Under the pieces are notes generated by a model, which was given only the letters and a program-made list of their open reading frames with translations, had not been told where the DNA came from and did not search any database. From the NCBI RefSeq assembly GCF_030272615.1, contig NC_081406.1, positions 477,428,900 to 477,492,899 of the forward strand: a DNA stretch of 64,000 nucleotides. Reading direction: 5' to 3'. Below are positions 46,201 through 58,499 of the stretch, one piece after another; positions within the stretch are counted from its first letter, which is position 1; the number at the start of each line of letters is the position of its first letter. The stretch is from Cryptomeria japonica. Lineage: Eukaryota > Streptophyta > Pinopsida > Cupressales > Cupressaceae. Both the position numbers and the translations under genes were made by a program.

Positions 46201-46580
46201 TGTTATCTCATCAGTCTGAGGGCTTATGGTTGCCAAATCAACAATCTCTTGGCTAATTTTTCTAATATTCTTTTGTACCAATTGTATAGGGTTTGTTCTA
46301 AGTGCGATGTCATCAGTGCATAACACTGTTGAGCACCCCACATCCCTATGGAGGTGCTGAGGTACTACAAGTTCCTTTCCCTTATCCCAAACATCCGTCT
46401 GTGACAAGAATATAATTAACACTATCAAAATTACTTCAAAACACTCAAGAAAAGATCATAATGTAACAGTTTGCTTCTATCTAATTTGTACAATGACAAT
46501 GAGGTTTACCTGCTCCGTAGAAGTGTCAGGACCTACACCCCTATCTGTGCTATGTGGTGGATCCATGTGGCCCTGTGACA
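43252..46580 (-). pseudogene. CACTA second gene, Transposase_24-like, multi-exon
   Basis: This is an En/Spm-family protein thought to bind subterminal repeats. Exons are framed by GT/AG sites: 46161-46398 (donor GTAAGT, acceptor TTGTCACAG, TDVWDKGKELVVPQHLHRDV), 45900-45780, 45715-45530, 45240-44936 and 44885-44780. Small acidic exons follow near 44440-44345, 44235-44150, 44080-44000 and 43900-43720, and the last exon is 43320-43252 (GPTEPTRTTPWCDCKSCEYA, TGA). The segment TYLKYVRDQYRTHLEKNVKY with SDTSKVTKARQEKHGQH-like sequence fits Transposase_24. In-frame stops occur in at least two exons (near 46010 and two TGA near 44560-44600), so it is probably inactive. Confidence 0.6.
43530..43725. 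repeat. Degenerate repeats of acattcattaacacataa
   Basis: About ten imperfect copies of a 15-20 base phrase lie within an intron of the CACTA second gene. Confidence 0.5.
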
Positions 46581-46663
46581 AAGAAAAAATATAAAAATGT
46601 TAGCGAAACGAAACCAATAGACTTAGCAAAAAAACTCAATAATACAATGTTTTATTGGATTCA

Positions 46664-47428
46664 TTAATTGGAAGTTGTCTTAAATGGTATATATATAGTA
46701 GGTACCACCCCCATGATAGTAACTTTGTTTGTATCTATACGATTCAAATTGTAATCGATTAGCAGCTCTTCCCCTGCACTTATTGATTTTATCGCACATA
46801 CAAACACACAATTTCCCTCACGTGCCTCAAATATGCAATTGGGTTGCTTATTAGTTGACCTAGGTCGTGTACTATTTATAAAACCTGCAATATTCCCTGT
46901 TGCTTTTGGCCTTCCATCAATGTATACAACCACTCATTTACTTTGATCATCTTTTTGTTGTATATAATTGGCTGACAGTGCATACCTACGCATACTTTTT
47001 TTATATCAAACAATCTACATACAATCATTATAATTGTAACAAGGTCCAACAAACTCCATCAATTCAGAAACTTTGTTGTAACAGACCTTTATGCTATCCA
47101 TGGAAAATAGGCCCAAACCATGTAATGACGAAGGTGCTATGCGATATATCCTCTCATTAACACAAAAATCAGTGTTTATTGGAGGAAGTTCCTTGGGTAC
47201 ACATTGTTTCAGTATATGTTTGTACCTCAAGGGCACCTCAATGTCGCCTTTGGTCTCATCATCATAAGAACATGACCCCCCTTGAGCAAGAAAAAATTCC
47301 ATGTGTTTATTGAATTTTGTTCTAATCTTTTGACCTCTAGTTGATCTCCCTATTTGAGATCTACTACATGTCTCACTTTCCTCTTCTATTCCTGCATTTC
47401 CCTCACTCAAGGAAGACACATTTGACAA
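46664..47428 (-). pseudogene. SET-domain methyltransferase module inside the CACTA element
   Basis: SET domains transfer methyl groups from S-adenosylmethionine to lysines, typically of histones. The frame reads IYRIAPSSLHGLGLFSMDSI, then ELMEFVGPCYNYND, a short region broken by TAG and two TGA (about 47012, 46985, 46935), and VYIDGRPKATGNIAGFINST. It then has PRSTNKQPNCIFE and GEELLIDYNLNRID. These fit the SET fold. GNIAGFIN with the following RPRSTNKQPNC matches the RFxNHxxxPNC-type region, and GEELLIDY matches the conserved ELxxDY. All stops are in one frame, so it is a decayed gene. It sits between the two CACTA genes on the same strand. Confidence 0.75.
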
Positions 47429-47870
47429 ATACCTATTTGGTGATACATGTGCACCATCAAATGAGAGAGTTAGTTGGTAATGAGAGAGATATTTTGCAAA
47501 TGAGGGTAATATTGATGAAGAATTCAGCCATAAAGTTGATGTTGAGATTAAAATTTGAGTAAGTCCAACTGGGGCCTCAAGTGTTGATAACTGTATTAGA
47601 TTTGCTGCTAATGTTGAGGTTTGAAAAACTGAGGAAGTTTTTTTTTCTTGTAATTTTTTTAAAATATATTATTTCTATAAGGTGTATTGACTTATACCTG
47701 TCGATCCATGAGACTGTGCAGGATCCTCGTCAAAGGGGTTCAGGTTCCTGCACCAACAATTGAGCATCATAAGCATTACATTTATAATTTGATAAACAAT
47801 AAATATTGCAGTATCATAAGCATCATAAGCATCACATATGTATCATCATATCTGTAATTGAGCATCATAA

Positions 47871-48060
47871 GAATCACATATGTATCATCATAAACATGTA
47901 ATCCATCACATACGTATCATAAATCACCATCCATCACATAGCTAATAAGTAGTCCACATTCCATAAATAAACACAAAGTTCAAAAAATGTCACATGTATC
48001 ATCATAAGCATGTAATCCATCACATATGTATTTTAAATCACCATCTATCACATAGCTATA
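47871..48060. repeat. Direct repeat between SET module and TNP2
   Basis: A segment of about 70 bases (catgtaatccatcacatacg ... catcacatagcta) occurs at about 47874-47943 and again at about 47990-48058, within gene-free AT-rich sequence. Confidence 0.6.
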
Positions 48061-48206
48061 GGTGCATCATGAATTAATTAAGTAATGGCATTAGAATTCA
48101 AAACATATGAATTATTTATGTAACCATATAAGTCAATTCAATTTCCATCAAGATATCAATATTAAATAGATAATATAATAATCGCATCTCATACATTTCA
48201 TTCATG

Positions 48207-48244
48207 TCATTGATCTTCTTCTTCATCCAACTCATCATCATGAC

Positions 48245-48305
<61 letters not shown>

Positions 48306-51300
48306 GTCGTCGTCATCATCATCGTCGTCATTGTGTTCGTCATCGTCATCGCCATCACCATCACCATCACCATCACCATCACCATCACCATCACCATCAC
48401 CATCACCATCACCATCACCATCACCATCAGCAGCAACAGCATCATCATCATCAACTTCTTCTTCATGTACATTTCCGTTAGGAACATCATCAACTAACTG
48501 TCGATCATGATCATCATCTATATCATCTTCTACTTCTTCGATATCTTCTTCTTCCATCACATTATACATTATCGGCCTTCCTCTTGGATCATGTCTAACA
48601 ACAAATGACCAACCCGGTTTATGTGGAACCTCCGAGTAAAATACCTGCTCACATTGACTTGGAAGAACATAGGGCTCATCCCCAACTATTTCAAATGACC
48701 TTGTATTAACCATTGTAAATCCATTATCATGTTTGATAATAGTTCTATCAGGATTTTTTTTATTCAATCGTAGCCTATACCATTTGATGACAAAACTAAT
48801 TTGAAGAAATTAAAGTCACACTCAAGTATATCATCCAAAATGCCATAGTATCGGTTTTGAGACTCTTGAGGATGTATGTCGTTTCTAGATGAAATACTGG
48901 TCACCTCAAAGATTGCAGTTATCCCAGAATCACAAGTGTTCTTTGTGTCATCCAACTATTTGATGCGAAATTTATGACCATTGCAGCACATAGCCTTGTG
49001 GTGTTTGACCTACAATACGTCTAACATATTAAAATTATTGCATCATGAGTTGATAAACATATGGGTGATTAATAAAATTATACGTACCTGTTGATCTCTT
49101 AAACCATATGCTGAATTAATTTCCCTTTGTGTAACATTGGAATCTCCATTACGATGAGCTTCTTTAACCAATGAAGCGACACCATCCCATGTTAATGTGC
49201 AACCAAAATGTTGACATCGTTCAATCCACACCATCATCCAATCAACATTGTTTGCAATATACAAATGTAGCGCATCCCACTCCCGACCAACTGTACAAAT
49301 AATTAATAGACCACTTACAACTGATTTATTTAGAAGATGAAGAATTAATTTACTACAATAACATCTTATAATTACCTCTCACTTTCTTCAATCTACCTTT
49401 CCCCATCAAGTGCTCCCCTTCGAATTTATTAATGGGGTTGGGATCCCAAATGCGATCTATGTGGATTTTTGCTGCAAACTTAGGAAGATATTCAGTAATG
49501 TACACCATAGTTTGGTATACCATATATCCCTCCACCATAGAACCCTCAGGATGTGCTCTTTGTTGAACCAAAGCCTTTAAAAATTTCAAGTGCCTCTCAA
49601 CCATCCACATTGACCTAGTGTGTATAGGTCCACACAATTCGATCTCCTCAACTTGGTGTATGAGGTAGTGTTCTTGTGCATTGAAAAAAGTTGAAGGTAG
49701 ACACTTTTGCATTTCACACATTAGATGAGGGATTTTTCTCTTCCAATATTTTATATCTTCCTTGTGGATTTCTTTAGATGACAACCACCTAAAAGAGATT
49801 GAAGACGCAAAAATATATAAACGAGACTTTACAAAATAATATACAATATATTGCATAACAAGTAAAACAAATGGCAAATATAATATCTATACAACAAATT
49901 GAACAGACATCACTACTTACCTCATGTATTTTCCAAGATCATATATGACTTTCTTGATATTATTGTCAAAGTGGTCTGGGAGAGATAGAGATGGAACGTA
50001 TTGCAACAATTATAAAATGATCTTTTCATTGTTTTCTAACATAATACAATGAAAAGTACATGCGTAGTATACAAATATATAGTAAATAAACAAGAACGTG
50101 AATTACCTTAATGAAGGTATGCCAATCATGTGTTTTCATCCCTAGCCCAAATTCACTCTTCTTGGATATGAGATTGTTTATGTTCGCAACAAATCCTGTG
50201 AGAAATCAATTTTTTCGTATGACTTCTTTTATAGAATTGCTTTGCTGCTCCTTTAATAACCAAGGAAGGGCACTTATATTAATCTGATCTCCATTGCTAT
50301 TTGATTGAATGACATTTTTCATTGCATGATTGGATTCCACAATGTCACTACAAATTTTGACAATTTTTTCTTTGTCACTCCTTCCATCCAATATTTTCCA
50401 TAATGTCTCTGTTATATTCTTTCCAATATGCATTGTATCAAACAAATGCACAATTTGTAGCTGCTCGTAGTAAGGCAACCTACTGAATTGTCTGGGATAA
50501 CCTTTTAGTCCCTTTGGAAGGTGGTCATCCATGCCTTGATGACCTTCAGTATCATCAATTACATCATCAGCAAACAAAACATGATAGAAAAATTCAAATT
50601 CCAAACATAAACCATTAGATGGAATGACATTACCTTGATGATTAATTCTATTATATTCCAACTTCCATAAGTGAGGAGTCATTCTTCATGGGTTTGATGT
50701 AGTCTCTTCTTTCCCATTGAAACGATGTTTTTCAGTATTCCGGTACTTTTGATTTTTGTGAAGGAAAAGCCTATACTCATCAAACACCTACTTTCCTAAA
50801 CTTTTTGAATGATGAGATTTCATCTTTGGACCACAAACTGGACACGCAAATTTTCCCTTTGTTTGAAGACCTACAAGATAATGTATATTTCTATTAAATC
50901 TGTTAATTTTTATAATTCTAATTATCATGCGCAACTTGAACACTATAACGTACCACAAAAATGTGTTAGCCCTGGGGCATCATGTATTGTCCATACAAGC
51001 ATTGCATGGAATTGATATTGTCTTTGTCCTATTGGTCTAGAGATGTCATACATGGTCACACCATTCCATAACTCTAGCAACTCATCGATAAGAGGCTCAA
51101 TATATACATTCATATCTTTAACATGGTACTTGGCTAGTGGAATGAACAAAAACATTACATAATTTTTATGACCATTTTACTGCAATATTTATAATTAAAT
51201 GTAGATGACTATCAAATGATAAAATACCTGGAACAATCATTACCAACATTATGTGCTCCCTCTTTATTAACATCCATGGAGGAACATTATTGTTGATAAC

Positions 51301-52555
51301 AAAAATAGGCCACACCGAGTAAATAGATCTCAACTCTCCAAATGGATTGACACCGTCCGCTGCCAATGAAAGCCTGAGATTACGAGGTTCTTCTTTAAAG
51401 TGTGGCCACTTTTCCTCTATGTCCATAAATGCTGAACCATCCGCAGGCATTCAAATAATGTAATCTCAACTTCTATTGCATGCATGGTAATCCATAAAGT
51501 GTGCCAAGCTAGTGCACCTGAATAATCGTTGCATACGTGGAATAATGGGAATATAACACAGAACCTTGTGAGGCACCTTTTTTGTTATTTGATCTGTTCG
51601 ATATCTACTGATATGACATTTAGGGCATTCTGTTCCAAATTCATGTTGTTTATGATATATAATATGATCATTGGGACAAGCATCTATTGTTTGATACTCC
51701 ATTCCAATATCTTTCATAATGGCAGATAATTCTCGGTATGAGCGAGGTAGAATATTTGATGGTGGTAAGAAAAACTCACCTATCAATCTACAACAAAAAA
51801 AAAAGTTTGAGGTGTTAATATAAAGAATATTAATGGTACATGATTCACCATTTATTAACTGTAATGACATGTATAACACACCTTAACATACATGAGATTG
51901 TTATGTTGGATAAACCATTCATAACCTTCAAGTTCACCAACAACAACATAGCAGAGAGAAGAGTTGTTTGGGAGCCTTTGTAAAGGGGCTCATATGCCTT
52001 CTCAAGAAGAGGTAAATCATGAACATCAAGGTCATCCTAATCATCATGATCAGTTGTGCCAATACTAAATGTGTCATTGATCAATGTATTTGTACCATCA
52101 TCTTCAATTGTGTTTTCTGGTGCATGATCGTCATCTTCCATGGGATCATTATCTTCAGCTTCGATATTCACACCTCCATGTTCCTCCACTTTGAAAACCA
52201 TATTCTTTGGGTTGTGTTGGTCCATATCATGTGCCCTGGGGTTCTATACCTATATAAAAATAATCAACATAAATAAACCATGATCATGATCTCATTATTA
52301 AGTGATTTCTTATGTATATAAATTGTTAAAATGATATAATGAACAACTTACCAGTGGATGATAATCATGTCCCCCTTCAATGTGACCATGTTGCCTACAA
52401 TGTTTCTTAGCTATTTTGATTAGATTTCTTCTAGTCTTTAAGCCCTTACAAATTTTATAGGGACAATAACATTTCCCATCACCTTTTCTTTTCAAGTTAG
52501 ACCATAATCTAGCAATTGTCTCCTTATTTTGTTCTTCGCTAATATTATCTGACAT
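48207..52555 (-). pseudogene. CACTA TNP2-type transposase, multi-exon
   Basis: This is the transposase that cuts CACTA termini. The N-terminal exon (52555 to about 52353) has the Transposase-associated zinc-binding-like pattern (KCYCPYKICKG, CRQHGH) and ends at donor GTAAGT. Next comes an acidic exon (52225-52037). Transposase_21 follows (51880-50200) with RYRTDQ, NLRLSLAADGVNPFGELRSI, SVWPIFVINNNVPPWM, YIEPLIDELLELWNGV and a HLFDTMHIGKNITETL box. A DUF4218-like part (49877-49353: FNAQEHYLIHQVEEIELCGPI) and a DUF4216-like part (48955-48560: YYGILDDILECDF, QVFYSEVPHKPGWSFVV) come last. The C-terminus is a long Gly-Asp and poly-Asp tail. A stop near 50803 and others in the pieces suggest decay, but much of it is well preserved. 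Confidence 0.85.
48240..48430. repeat. ATC trinucleotide and CACCAT hexanucleotide microsatellite in TNP2
   Basis: (ATC)n from 48240 to about 48303, an interrupted part, then (CACCAT)n to about 48428. In the TNP2 frame they encode a run of about 28 Asp and about 17 Gly-Asp pairs. The frame stays open through both repeats. Confidence 0.95.
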
Positions 52556-54494
52556 GGTCTTTCTTCACAGGCAAAAAAATCAGGCAATGGAAACTTCAGT
52601 GCAAAAGCTTCATAAAAATTTCAAATCGAACCAAAACCATTTAACTCCTCTTTTTCATCTTAAAACATTGAACTTAATAGAGAACGTATTTAATGTAGTT
52701 GATTGTGTGAATTTCTGAGCATTGTGTCTACAAATTCTTACTAAAAGTTTGCCTATTGCAGACTTTCTGAGAGACATTTTTGAGTATTCTAAGCCTTGGT
52801 TCTTGTATTTTCACTGGTGATAAGTTGGAAACTTTATGGCAGACTTGTAGCCAATCGATCTAATTTTGACAAGTTATACACCAAGCAAACAGGCATCTAG
52901 AACTAGCATTGTTTGCAGGTCACCCCTACCCTATGCCATGGGTATATGACTACCCAGAACTCTAGTTTAAGCATCAATCCTGGAAATGATCGGTATATGA
53001 CTACCCAAAACTCCATTTTAAGCATTAAGTTACATCATTATTTACCTTACTTTGGGATGCTATGTATGAGATTGGAACCTTTTGTAAGGTGTGATCAATG
53101 TGCTATCATAAATGCAAAGCCAAAACCATTTTGATGAGATCATGATCCCACTAATACTATTTTGCCTTGTTAATTTTGCACCCACAAAAATGATAGAACT
53201 AGATATAATATTCCATCAATGCCCATATACCGACAATGCTCAAGATGAGCCACTTAGAGGTAGAGTTTAACCACTTTCCATATAGGTAGATTATCTCTCA
53301 CCTCATTTTACCTATAGGTAACTAATTAGGTTCATTTTAGAGTTTTATTTCCAAATATGTACCTCTATGTTAGCTTTTTACTTTATTATTTGCCTGTTTA
53401 TGCTTAATCTTGTCAATTTTGCATAATTTTACTTAGTTCTTACATCTTCAATGAAATTATATCTAATCATATCCAATCACATCAAAATGGAACAATTAAT
53501 CATATTGTTGGTCTCTCCTAGAGGAATTAAATTGAACCAAATTGACTATTCCCCAATAAAATGTTTTGAAATGGTGAATGTATAAGTTTGTAGTTTACTT
53601 TCCTAGACTAGGACCCCATTTCATCAACATTTCACTATGTAAGCATAAATATTTTTTCTTGAAGAGAACATCTTATAGATTATGCTTCAATGTATAACAC
53701 ATTTTCATAATCAATCATTCGACTTCACATGGATAAAATAATTCACATATTCTAAATCATGATCTGATGATGTGAACAACTCATATGCAACTATATGGCA
53801 TGCAAAGTATTCATTTTAACATACACTTATTCATCCACATTGCAGGGATAACAATAAAAGGCTCACATATTGGTCTAAGAGGATGCCATGGTCTCACAAA
53901 GTAACCATGAACCATATGAAATGATGGTCTTGAATCCACACACAACTAGGGAGGATCCATACGATTATGTATGACTTCCCCCTTGTTTGTTTAATGGGAT
54001 TAGCCTCCAAGACATAGCCATCAATAATCACTAAGAATGTACAAGTGGATCATAGCTACCCATACAACAAACACTTACCCCTATCCTCAAATTTTCCCAA
54101 TGTTTGATTCCTTATATACACTCATCCAGGGTTATCTACGTCAATCTTGGTGAGGAATCACATCACAACAAAGAAGGCAACATTTAAAAATGGCAAGAGT
54201 TTCACTAAACTACCAAAGATCATAAATATTGAAAGAAAGAAAAAATAGTACCAATAATAAGTCAAATAAATGTGTTCAATTCCAATAGAAAATCAAACAT
54301 AGCCACAATAACTACACAATAGAGAAAACTCACAATAGTGATTAAACTAATTCAAACAAGATAAAATAAAATTGTTGGCCCATGCAACAAAGATGAGAGA
54401 TCATCAATAATTGAAGGAAACTTCACAATCCTTAAAAGTGCACATTACATAACTATACGACTAGAAATTGTGGCTAAATAGAGTGAAGATTCAT

Positions 54495-54790
54495 CATGAC
54501 TCCAATAATAGTCCCTCATGTGTGCATTTGTGGCATGAACACAAAAACTCTCACATGGCATGACCATGTACCTAATGGAGAAGACATGCCTAGGCTACAT
54601 GCCCAAAAAACATGACTATAATAATAGTCACTCATGCATGCATTTGTGGCCTGCACACTACAAATCCTAACATATCATGGCAATACACCTCATAGAGAAG
54701 ACACACCTAGGGCCACATTGCACATAGCAACATGCCTCATAAAGAAGACATGCATAGGGCACATGCCACATAGCAATGTGTCTTATGGAA
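54495..54790. repeat. Tandem repeat of about 116 bp
   Basis: The unit starting catgactccaataatagtc at 54495 recurs as catgactataataatagtc at 54611, with shared catgcatttgtggc and agaagacatgcctaggc phrases. A third partial copy follows from about 54729. Confidence 0.7.
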
Positions 54791-55889
54791 AAATGTGCAT
54801 GCATGTCACACACCAAAGCTATATGTATACATCATGAGGCACATTCATATGTTATCAAACACAACCTATTGTATCTAACATGAGTTCCTCTCTACATGTG
54901 TGCAAATCTTCCAACACTAATCACCACTAAGAAGGAATAATATAAAATTCATCTTCAAATATTTGTGTGTGTGTGTGGAATTGTGTCTTTGAACCCAAAT
55001 CACTACCATCAACAACATGTAACCATCACCTACACTATATCAAAACATAAGTATGCTGTGACATATATCTATTTGCATAATGTCAAAACACATGCAAACA
55101 TGAAAATCATCATAGCATGACAAAAAACAATCTCCACATGTTGGAACAGAGATATAAACAAGATAATAGGGTAAGAGGAAACCCGTACCAAGAACCACAT
55201 ACCAACTATTGGCAATGCCATCAAGATAAATGTAGGATAGGATACCACTATGAGCCATCCAATGGTCCATTCTATGAGGAGAACTATGGGATACTATCTT
55301 TGAAAGGTGAGGTCAATAGAGATAATCCCTACTAATGCCACAATATGTCACCATAGCTTCTTGAGTATTCCATTCTTCTACTTAACACCACATTTATTGA
55401 GTTCCTCAATAGTGAGGTTGGTTCTCAATAGGATGCACAAACATGTAAACACACAAGCATGGTTTCATCATACTTGTACAACAATACAAATTCATTTTTC
55501 TAGTTAATTACTTAGTGTAAAAATAACTCCATTACATAACATAGGGCAATAATCACCATAAGTTTTCAAATAAACTGCCCAAACATCAATTGGAGTTACC
55601 TTTTCTAAGGTACAAACATATTTTATTTATAACTTCAAAATTAAAATAATCACAATACATCAAAATAAGTTCAATAGTGCATGGAAATAGACAACATGAT
55701 CCATAATTAAACCCATAAATTACCCTAATTGGATATGCTAATAAAATGGTGTCTCAAATAATAGAGATTATGTTGGACCTTAATAGAGATCTAGACTTTG
55801 TTTCATCATACACAAGCATGGTTTCATCATACTTGTATCCAAATACACCATCCATAGATAGGTACTCAGTACCACAATCTCATGGGTAC

Positions 55890-56465
55890 CCTTTTAGCTA
55901 AATTTACCCTATATTTAGGTGAATCTACCCTTGTATCATTCCTTGATCTAGTATGTCATTCCACCAATCAATAATTTTTCCATATTCTTGGGAGAATACA
56001 CTATCCTTTAGGTGAATATGCCATATCCTTAAATGAATCCTCCTTGTCATCATCCTAAGTCCTCTTTTTGTTAAGTCTTATCCCTTCATCTTTAGGAAAA
56101 TTGACCTATCCTTATGTGAATATACTTTCTCTTAGGTGAATCTATTTCACATAAATCATTTATCTTATCCATCTTTCTTATGCAAATGGTGAATTTTTCC
56201 TATCGTTAGATGACTACACTCCCATTTAGGTGAATCTATCTAGTTTTAGTCTCCTTCCATTATTTTGTCCAAATTTGTATCCTGTAGTTTACATGAATCT
56301 ACTTGTTCTTAGGAAAATCAACCCTATCATTCTAAGGAAAATTCACCTTGCCATCATCCTTAATCATCTACCTTTCAAGTGTATAGTCCATCCATCATTG
56401 AGAGAATCTAACATATTATTGGGAAAATCCACTCCCTCTTAGGTGAATCCACCTTTTCCACCTTC
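55890..56465. repeat. Degenerate short repeats of cttaggtgaatctacc
   Basis: The phrase ttaggtgaat(c/a)ta or a close variant occurs about eight times at irregular 25-70 base spacing, often followed by cc-tat or ttgtcatcatcct. Confidence 0.55.
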
Positions 56466-57310
56466 TCATTAATCTATTATTTGTTCTAAGAAGGACACAA
56501 AAGTGGATAGAAAACAATAGAGGAGATAGTACTCAAACAAGTACTAAGGAATTGCATTAGTGACATGTCACAAATGTGAGTTATATATGTTCCAAATTGA
56601 TTGATTCTCATGAAGGAACTAAGTTATCTACAATAAATAGCTACCCAAGAAACCCATTTGCTTTAGGCAAACTATCTTCTTAGTAGTAGCTTAATTCTTG
56701 AGACACTTGATTTATATATGATCTTGTAAATGGTGTTAAAAAGAGTAATTAGTCACCAACCAACCACACTCTTCATTTGTATATTTAAGAATTAGTTTGG
56801 TCAAACCTTTATTTTAACAAGCATAACCAAATCCTCCATGAAAAAGTTAACAACAAATATATTATTGCATAACCAAATCTTTGTGGTGGGTGTGTTCAAC
56901 AAATATATTATTGTGTGAATTTCTTTTGTCCAAAATGTAGGAACTTGATCTACATATCCATGAAGGCATGATTAGATCTCTATACAACACTATTTTGTCG
57001 ATGCATATATGTAGTGGTTAGTTGTTTTCTTTTAGTTGTGGATAAACCATTTTGAGTGAATTTCTCATTTACTTGAGCATTTTACATTTAGAGAACAACT
57101 GGATGACCATTCAACAAGGGGTTTAAACTCTTTGAACTTCACAAATGCTTGAGCTTTTCTTGTCAAGTAATGTACCCACATCTTAAAGACATCAAATTAT
57201 GAAAGATGATAGTCCCAAATCTGCAAATGACTGTCACAACATAGTGAATAAGGGAAATCCATAGATACATTAATGAGTAGCCCTAGATCAATACAAAGGG
57301 AAATACAGTC

Positions 57311-57740
57311 ATGTTTATCTCAATGAAATACGGTCATGTTTATCTCAATGCAACGTTTGCCAGCATCCTCCCTGTGTGTGCCAAAATAGGAGCTTTCGAA
57401 CAAGGTATGGACATCCATCAAAGCATAATTGAGAGAGCATTGGAATATAGGTCAGTTCTTGTCCAACAAGATTCAGGACGTAGGGCCCCCACTAATAAGA
57501 GAACCCATAGTGGGTATGGGAGGAAGTTGGGTCATATGTGGTTCAATGCAATCCCCATTCCGTTCGTTCGAGTTACTTCATTAATGTCTTCCAAATTCTC
57601 GGAGCGGTTTTTTTTATCCAATAACAAAAATCGCAAAATGGGGTAGCATACACATGGCATGTGAACTGTATGATGGAATACCTCAAAGAGATGTTAGTTC
57701 ATGGAATTTTAAGATCGCAGGAATACACAAAATGGATTAA
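57311..57740 (+). pseudogene. PPR (pentatricopeptide repeat) gene scrap
   Basis: PPR proteins bind organelle RNA through tandem 35-residue helical repeats. Two short pieces are clear: NATFASILPVCAKIGAFEQG with MDIHQSIIE (57340-57435), and ACELYDGIPQRDVSSWNFKI (about 57660-57725). They are the end of one repeat and the start of the next, but about 200 bases of unrelated sequence sit between them. The upstream edge has a tandem duplication (tcatgtttatctcaatg twice, at about 57311 and 57336). No start codon, transit peptide or further repeats are present. Confidence 0.75.
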
Positions 57741-58499
57741 TTCGAAAAAAACCTTACCTTGCTTGTGCAGAGATCACTCCGGTGGGGGGGGCAGGGAGGA
57801 AAGACAGTCGCCGCTTGTGCTTTCAAAATGAAAATGCGTTGTGTTTTTTTTTTTAATAAAATGCCTGAGGTTGTTGGAATTCCGACGAACATGGGCATTT
57901 AAAAAAAAAAAATCAAATTTTCACACAATTCTCCTTGTCCATCGGAAACCTCCATTGGAATTTAACCCCAAATGTATTAGTGAGAGACATCACAATCGAC
58001 CCCGAAACTATGAGCTAGCGGTAAGTGATCGATCTTAAGCCTCTTTATGTTTCCAATTTTGAATTTTTTTATGCTTTTTTGAAGTTTTTCATGGGTTTTG
58101 GGTCGAGTGTCTCGGTTTATCGTGCAAGATAGGATCCTGTCTCATACAAGAAAATGGTAAAAAATATTTTTTTGTTTGAGCCTACTAGTTTTCTCGTACG
58201 GGGTCCACCCTCATGTCGTACGACAAGTCTATTAAAAGACCATTTTGTCATGCGATGTGTAAAAATTTATCATTCGAGGCTGTTTTCTCGTACGAAATCC
58301 ATTCTTGGCTCATACCAGATGCTGCTTGACTATGTTTTGTCATTCGAAAGATAGTGATCATTTTTGAAAGTGTAAACATGAAATTTTGGTTTTGTATTTG
58401 ACTTATTTGGATTTGCGTGATGTTTAACTTCTCTTGTAGGCTCATTTGGAATGTTTTTTGATGATCGTTGTTGGGTTTTTGCAGGTTTGATTACCTCCT
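57741..58499. other. Non-coding sequence before the PMD gene
   Basis: It contains homopolymer T and A runs (57845, 57901) and a cluster of tcgtacga-like palindromes (about 58193, 58217, 58283). No coding region is seen. It may hold the former promoter or leader of the PMD gene, or the LTR of the element carrying it. Confidence 0.35.

Larger units (their letters stand above)
43252..52555 (-). mobile_element. CACTA (En/Spm-type) DNA transposon
   Basis: The - strand carries a TNP2-type transposase (52555 to about 48207), a SET-domain module (47428-46664) and a Transposase_24-like gene (about 46580-43252). TNP2 upstream of a second transposon gene on one strand is the standard plant CACTA layout. 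The coordinates are those of the coding parts. Terminal inverted repeats beginning CACTA and 3-base target duplications were not identified, so the true element is longer on both sides. Confidence 0.8.
52556..57300. other. Gene-free region with two repeat fields
   Basis: No coding region is supported. The high-coordinate end of the CACTA element should lie in the first part. 54495-54790 and 55890-56465 hold repeats (listed separately). A short + strand frame at 55117-55335 is not recognised. Confidence 0.5.

Noticed and set aside
48240-48430. Telomere-like or CRISPR-like array
   Set aside because: Units are 3 and 6 bases with no spacers and do not match the plant telomere repeat.
48204-48497. 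Poly-Ile and Ile-Thr frames and a poly-Met frame at the microsatellite
   Set aside because: These are other-frame readings of the ATC and CACCAT repeats. The TNP2 frame explains the region.
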